Part shown: one piece after another, positions 61,481 to 64,000 of the stretch
How positions within the stretch are numbered: position 1 is the first letter of the stretch
How the letters are laid out: each line of letters begins with the position of its first letter
Translations under genes and position numbers: made by a program
Assembly (NCBI RefSeq): GCF_039523795.1
Contig: NZ_BAAAFZ010000050.1
Coordinates: 26,071-90,070, forward strand
Direction: 5' to 3'
Source: Craurococcus roseus
Lineage (GTDB): Bacteria; Pseudomonadota; Alphaproteobacteria; Acetobacterales; Acetobacteraceae
Length of the DNA stretch: 64,000 bases
The notes under the pieces: model-generated
What the model saw: only the letters and a program-made list of their open reading frames with translations
The model's database searches: none
Told to the model about the DNA's origin: nothing

Positions 61481-61514
61481 CGGCGTTTCCTCCTGTTCCG
61501 GCCTTCGTCGGGCC

Positions 61515-62732
61515 TTAGCGCTTCATCGCCTTTTGCAGGTTCTCGTCGATCTTCGCCAGGAAGGCCTGGGTGTTGAGCCAGGGCTGGTCCTTGCTGATGA
61601 GGATGGCGAGGTCCTTGGTCATGTCGCCGCTCTCCACCGTCTGGACGCAGACCTTCTCCAGCGTCTCGGCGAAGGCGGTGACGTCCGGCGTGTTGTCGAA
61701 GCGGCCGCGGTAGGCCAGCCCGCGCGTCCAGGCGAAGATGGAGGCGATCGGGTTGGTGCTGGTCTCGCGGCCCTTCTGGTGCTCGCGGTAGTGGCGCGTC
61801 ACCGTGCCGTGCGCGGCCTCGGACTCCACCGTGTTGCCGTCGGGGGAGAGCAGCACGGAGGTCATCAGGCCGAGCGAGCCGAAGCCCTGGGCCACGATGT
61901 CCGACTGCACGTCGCCGTCGTAGTTCTTGCAGGCCCAGACGTAGCCGCCTTCCCACTTCAGCGCGGCGGCCACCATGTCGTCGATCAGCCGATGCTCGTA
62001 GGACAGGCCGCGCTTCTCGTACTCGGCTTTGAAGTCGCAGTCGTAGGTGTGCTGGAACACGTCCTTGAACATGCCGTCATAGGCCTTGAGGATCGTGTTC
62101 TTGGTGGAGAGGTAGACGGGGTAGTTGCGCGCCAAGCCGTAGTTGAAGCAGGCGCGGGCGAAGCCCTCGATGGAGGCGCGGGTGTTGTGCATCCCGAGCG
62201 CCACGCCCGCGCCCCGGAAGTTGAACACCTCCAGCACCTCCGCCTCGCCGCCGCCGGCCGGCTGGAATTGCAGGGTCAGCTTGCCCGGGCCGGCGATCTT
62301 CGTCTCGACCGCGCGGTAGATGTCGCCGTAGGCGTGGCGGCCGACCACGATCGGCTTGGTCCAGTGCGGCACCAGGCGCGGCACGTTGGAGCAGATGATC
62401 GGCTCGCGGAAGATGGTGCCGTCGAGGATGTTCCGGATGGTGCCGTTCGGGCTGCGCCACATGCGCTTGAGGCCGAACTCCTTCACCCGCGCCTCGTCGG
62501 GGGTGATGGTCGCGCACTTCACGCCGACGCCGTACTGCTTGATCGCGTTGGCCGCATCCACCGTCACCTGATCGTCCGTCCGGTCGCGGTACTCGATGCC
62601 GAGGTCGTAGTACTTCAGGTCCACGTCGAGATAGGGCAGGATCAGCTTGTCCTTGATGAACCCCCAGATGATGCGGGTCATCTCGTCCCCGTCGAGCTCG
62701 ACGACCGGGGTCTTCACCTTGATCTTGGCCAT
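61515..62732 (-). CDS. icd: NADP-dependent isocitrate dehydrogenase
   Basis: A 405-residue TCA-cycle enzyme of the eukaryote-like (subfamily II) NADP-ICDH group. VELDGDEMTRIIWGFIKDKLILP is the opening; ATITPDEARVKEFGLKRMWRSPNGTIRN binds isocitrate. HAYGDIYRA, TKNTILKAYDGMFKDVF and YDGDVQSDIVAQGFGSLGLMTS contain metal and cofactor residues, and HGTVTRHY the NADP-selective His/Arg. AAGGA lies before the ATG. It supplies 2-oxoglutarate, the signal balanced against glutamine by PII/GlnD. Confidence 0.97.
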   Translation of the reverse strand: MAKIKVKTPVVELDGDEMTRIIWGFIKDKLILPYLDVDLKYYDLGIEYRDRTDDQVTVDAANAIKQYGVGVKCATITPDEARVKEFGLKRMWRSPNGTIRNILDGTIFREPIICSNVPRLVPHWTKPIVVGRHAYGDIYRAVETKIAGPGKLTLQFQPAGGGEAEVLEVFNFRGAGVALGMHNTRASIEGFARACFNYGLARNYPVYLSTKNTILKAYDGMFKDVFQHTYDCDFKAEYEKRGLSYEHRLIDDMVAAALKWEGGYVWACKNYDGDVQSDIVAQGFGSLGLMTSVLLSPDGNTVESEAAHGTVTRHYREHQKGRETSTNPIASIFAWTRGLAYRGRFDNTPDVTAFAETLEKVCVQTVESGDMTKDLAILISKDQPWLNTQAFLAKIDENLQKAMKR

Positions 62733-62854
62733 GCGCTGTCCTTGCCGTGCCGCGGCCCACGGCGCGGCGGGTTCGGCACGCGGCGGGGCGTCTGTCCTCG
62801 GATGGGCGCGGACATTCGCACCGGGGCGGGTGGGGGGCAAGCCTCGCGCGGCCT

Positions 62855-63817
62855 TCATGCCGTTTCGGACAAAAGCGCCGCGAAGGAGGGGGCGTCCCCG
62901 TCTGGCGGGTCGTCGGCCAGTACCGCCACGCCGTCGTTGAAGAAGGCCACGAAGGCGTCGGCGTGCCAGTGGCGGGCGTCGCGCCGGGTCTGGGCGAGGC
63001 CCCAGGGGCAATCCCCGGCGCCGTTCTCGCGCAGGCTGCCGGCGTTGTAGGCGACGCAGACGAGCGGCGGGTCGAAGGCGGTGGGGCGGCGGCCGGAAAC
63101 GGCTTGGCGGCGGATCACCGCGGCGCCGGCGCGGAGCGACACCGCGGGGTCGAGCAGGCGGGCGCGGTCGAGCGACGGGTCGCCCAGCGCTTCCCGCGCG
63201 GTGCCGATCAGGGTCTGCATGAGGCCGGGCGAGACGCGCTGGGGCGTGGCCTCGTCGCTGGCATAGCCCGGTTCTTCCCGCACCGCGTCGGCGCGGCCGC
63301 CGCTCTCGGTGCAAGCGGTGGCGAGCAGCAGTTCCACGGGCACGCCGGAGTGCCGGGCGGCGTCCTGCATCGGGGTGCGGAAGCGCTCCCAGGCGAGGGC
63401 GGCGGTGCGGGGCGGGCCGGGGGTGCGGGGCGGCGCTTCGCCGCCTTCGAGGAGCACGCCGATCGGGGAAAGGCGCCAGCGGCGCGAGCCGCGGCCCATG
63501 GGCGGGCCGTGCGGGACGCAAAGGCGCGGCAGGAAGGGGCGGAGCACGGCCCGCCAATCGGGCGGCGCGGCGCGCGGGGCCGGCGGCACGGCGGGCAGGA
63601 GCCGTTCCCAGGCGCCGCGCCGGAGCACGCCGTCGGCGGGCAGGCCGGCGCGGCGCTGGAGCGCGGCCACGGCGTCGCGGGTGAGAGGGCCGAACACGCC
63701 GTCCGCCTCGGCGCGCATGGCGCCGGCGCGGACCAGCGCTTGCTGCACGGCGCGGACGTCCTCGCCGCTGAGCAAGGGGAAGCGGAAGGACAGGTCGCGT
63801 TCGAGGGCGATCGTCAT
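62855..63817 (-). CDS. Peptidoglycan-binding domain protein with lysozyme-like (SLT) domain
   Basis: A 320-residue protein. Residues about 20-75 form a PG_binding_1 repeat (GEDVRAVQQALVRAGAMRAEADGVFGPLTRDAVAALQRRAGL). The second half is lysozyme-like: VPVELLLATACTESGGRADAV (candidate catalytic Glu), VSPGLMQTLIGTAREALG, VSLRAGAAVIRRQ and LVCVAYNAGSLREN, the AYNAG motif of lytic transglycosylases. No clear signal peptide, so it may leave through a phage-like holin or act in a prophage remnant. ATG at 63817 overlaps the stop of the next gene upstream by four bases. Confidence 0.82.
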   Translation of the reverse strand: MTIALERDLSFRFPLLSGEDVRAVQQALVRAGAMRAEADGVFGPLTRDAVAALQRRAGLPADGVLRRGAWERLLPAVPPAPRAAPPDWRAVLRPFLPRLCVPHGPPMGRGSRRWRLSPIGVLLEGGEAPPRTPGPPRTAALAWERFRTPMQDAARHSGVPVELLLATACTESGGRADAVREEPGYASDEATPQRVSPGLMQTLIGTAREALGDPSLDRARLLDPAVSLRAGAAVIRRQAVSGRRPTAFDPPLVCVAYNAGSLRENGAGDCPWGLAQTRRDARHWHADAFVAFFNDGVAVLADDPPDGDAPSFAALLSETA

Positions 63818-64000
63818 CGGGGCGGCTCGCAGGTGCGGGGGTGGAGGAGGGCGGCGTCGGTTTCGAGCCGCGCGCGGTGCTCCGACGGGGCGGCAGCGGA
63901 AAGGGCGAGGGCGCGGCGGATTGCGGTGCAGCGCCCTTCGGCGGGACCGACGCGCGCCAGCAGGAGCGCGGCGCGTGCGCCGAGCAGCGCGGCGAGCGCG
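63814..64000 (-). CDS. Partial hypothetical protein (N-terminus outside window)
   Basis: The visible 61 C-terminal residues (ALAALLGARAALLLARVGPAEGRC, then HRARLETDAALLHPRTCEPPR) include a hydrophobic, Ala/Leu-rich stretch followed by two Cys. The stop overlaps the ATG of the transglycosylase-like gene by four bases, indicating an operon. A small membrane protein preceding a muramidase could be a holin or Rz-like accessory, but that is only a guess. Confidence 0.55.
   Translation of the reverse strand, partial: ALAALLGARAALLLARVGPAEGRCTAIRRALALSAAAPSEHRARLETDAALLHPRTCEPPR

Overview
The window is a 64 kb chromosomal stretch from a very GC-rich bacterium with tight gene packing. Start/stop overlaps (ATGA, GTGA, TTGA) are common and GTG/TTG starts are used freely. 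The gene content points to an alphaproteobacterium, most likely in the Acetobacteraceae (Roseomonas-like). Supporting features are the mutS-glnD pair, a COQ9-family gene after a peptide deformylase, homospermidine synthase, bactofilin, a 67-residue ribosomal protein S21, a hybrid malic enzyme, and four orphan TctC/Bug-type solute receptors. This is inference from gene content; there is no rRNA. I saw no tRNA, rRNA, CRISPR array, insertion sequence or prophage.

Layout. 0-3.4 kb: a 2-oxo acid (pyruvate/acetoin-type) dehydrogenase E1 beta/alpha pair, divergent from an acyl-CoA synthetase. 3.5-9.5 kb: secreted GH16/RTX-like protein, proB, EI24-domain membrane protein, bactofilin, putative lipoprotein, AEC transporter. 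9.5-12 kb: single-domain response regulator, MarR regulator with an AT-rich palindromic control region, and the first TctC receptor. 12-16.2 kb: methyltransferase, alpha/beta hydrolase, a Uma2 gene cut by an in-frame stop, and a DUF488 protein with a coupled small protein. 16.2-24.3 kb: malic enzyme, mutS-glnD. 24.5-29.7 kb: hybrid histidine kinase co-transcribed with a TRAP-type binding protein, then a TctC receptor. 29.9-38.3 kb: two metallo-beta-lactamase-fold hydrolases flanking the urtABCDE urea ABC transporter operon and a DMT exporter. 38.5-45 kb: TctC receptors around a polyamine group (ornithine decarboxylase-homospermidine synthase, agmatinase). 45-50 kb: CoA transferase, MFS permease overlapping an enolase-superfamily dehydratase, and a class V aminotransferase. 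50-55 kb: secreted protein, rpsU, then a Rieske protein, a PQQ dehydrogenase and a small secreted protein. 55.2-64 kb: def-coq9, mannose-1-phosphate guanylyltransferase, tandem PAP2 phosphatase, Dps-like protein, a frameshifted serine hydrolase, icd and a lytic transglycosylase-like protein.

Themes. Nitrogen economy (urea uptake, PII uridylylation, polyamines, proline) and organic-acid metabolism (TctC receptors, malic enzyme, CoA enzymes, icd) dominate. The two most interesting groups are a binding protein wired directly to a hybrid kinase with no permease (24.5-28.6 kb), and a Tat-type Rieske protein next to a quinoprotein with the extra Asp associated with lanthanide use (51.7-55 kb). At least four reading frames look broken: a nonsense codon in Uma2, a 4-bp duplication in the serine hydrolase, and probable one-base shifts near the N-termini of two secreted proteins. 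These are either recent decay or sequence errors.
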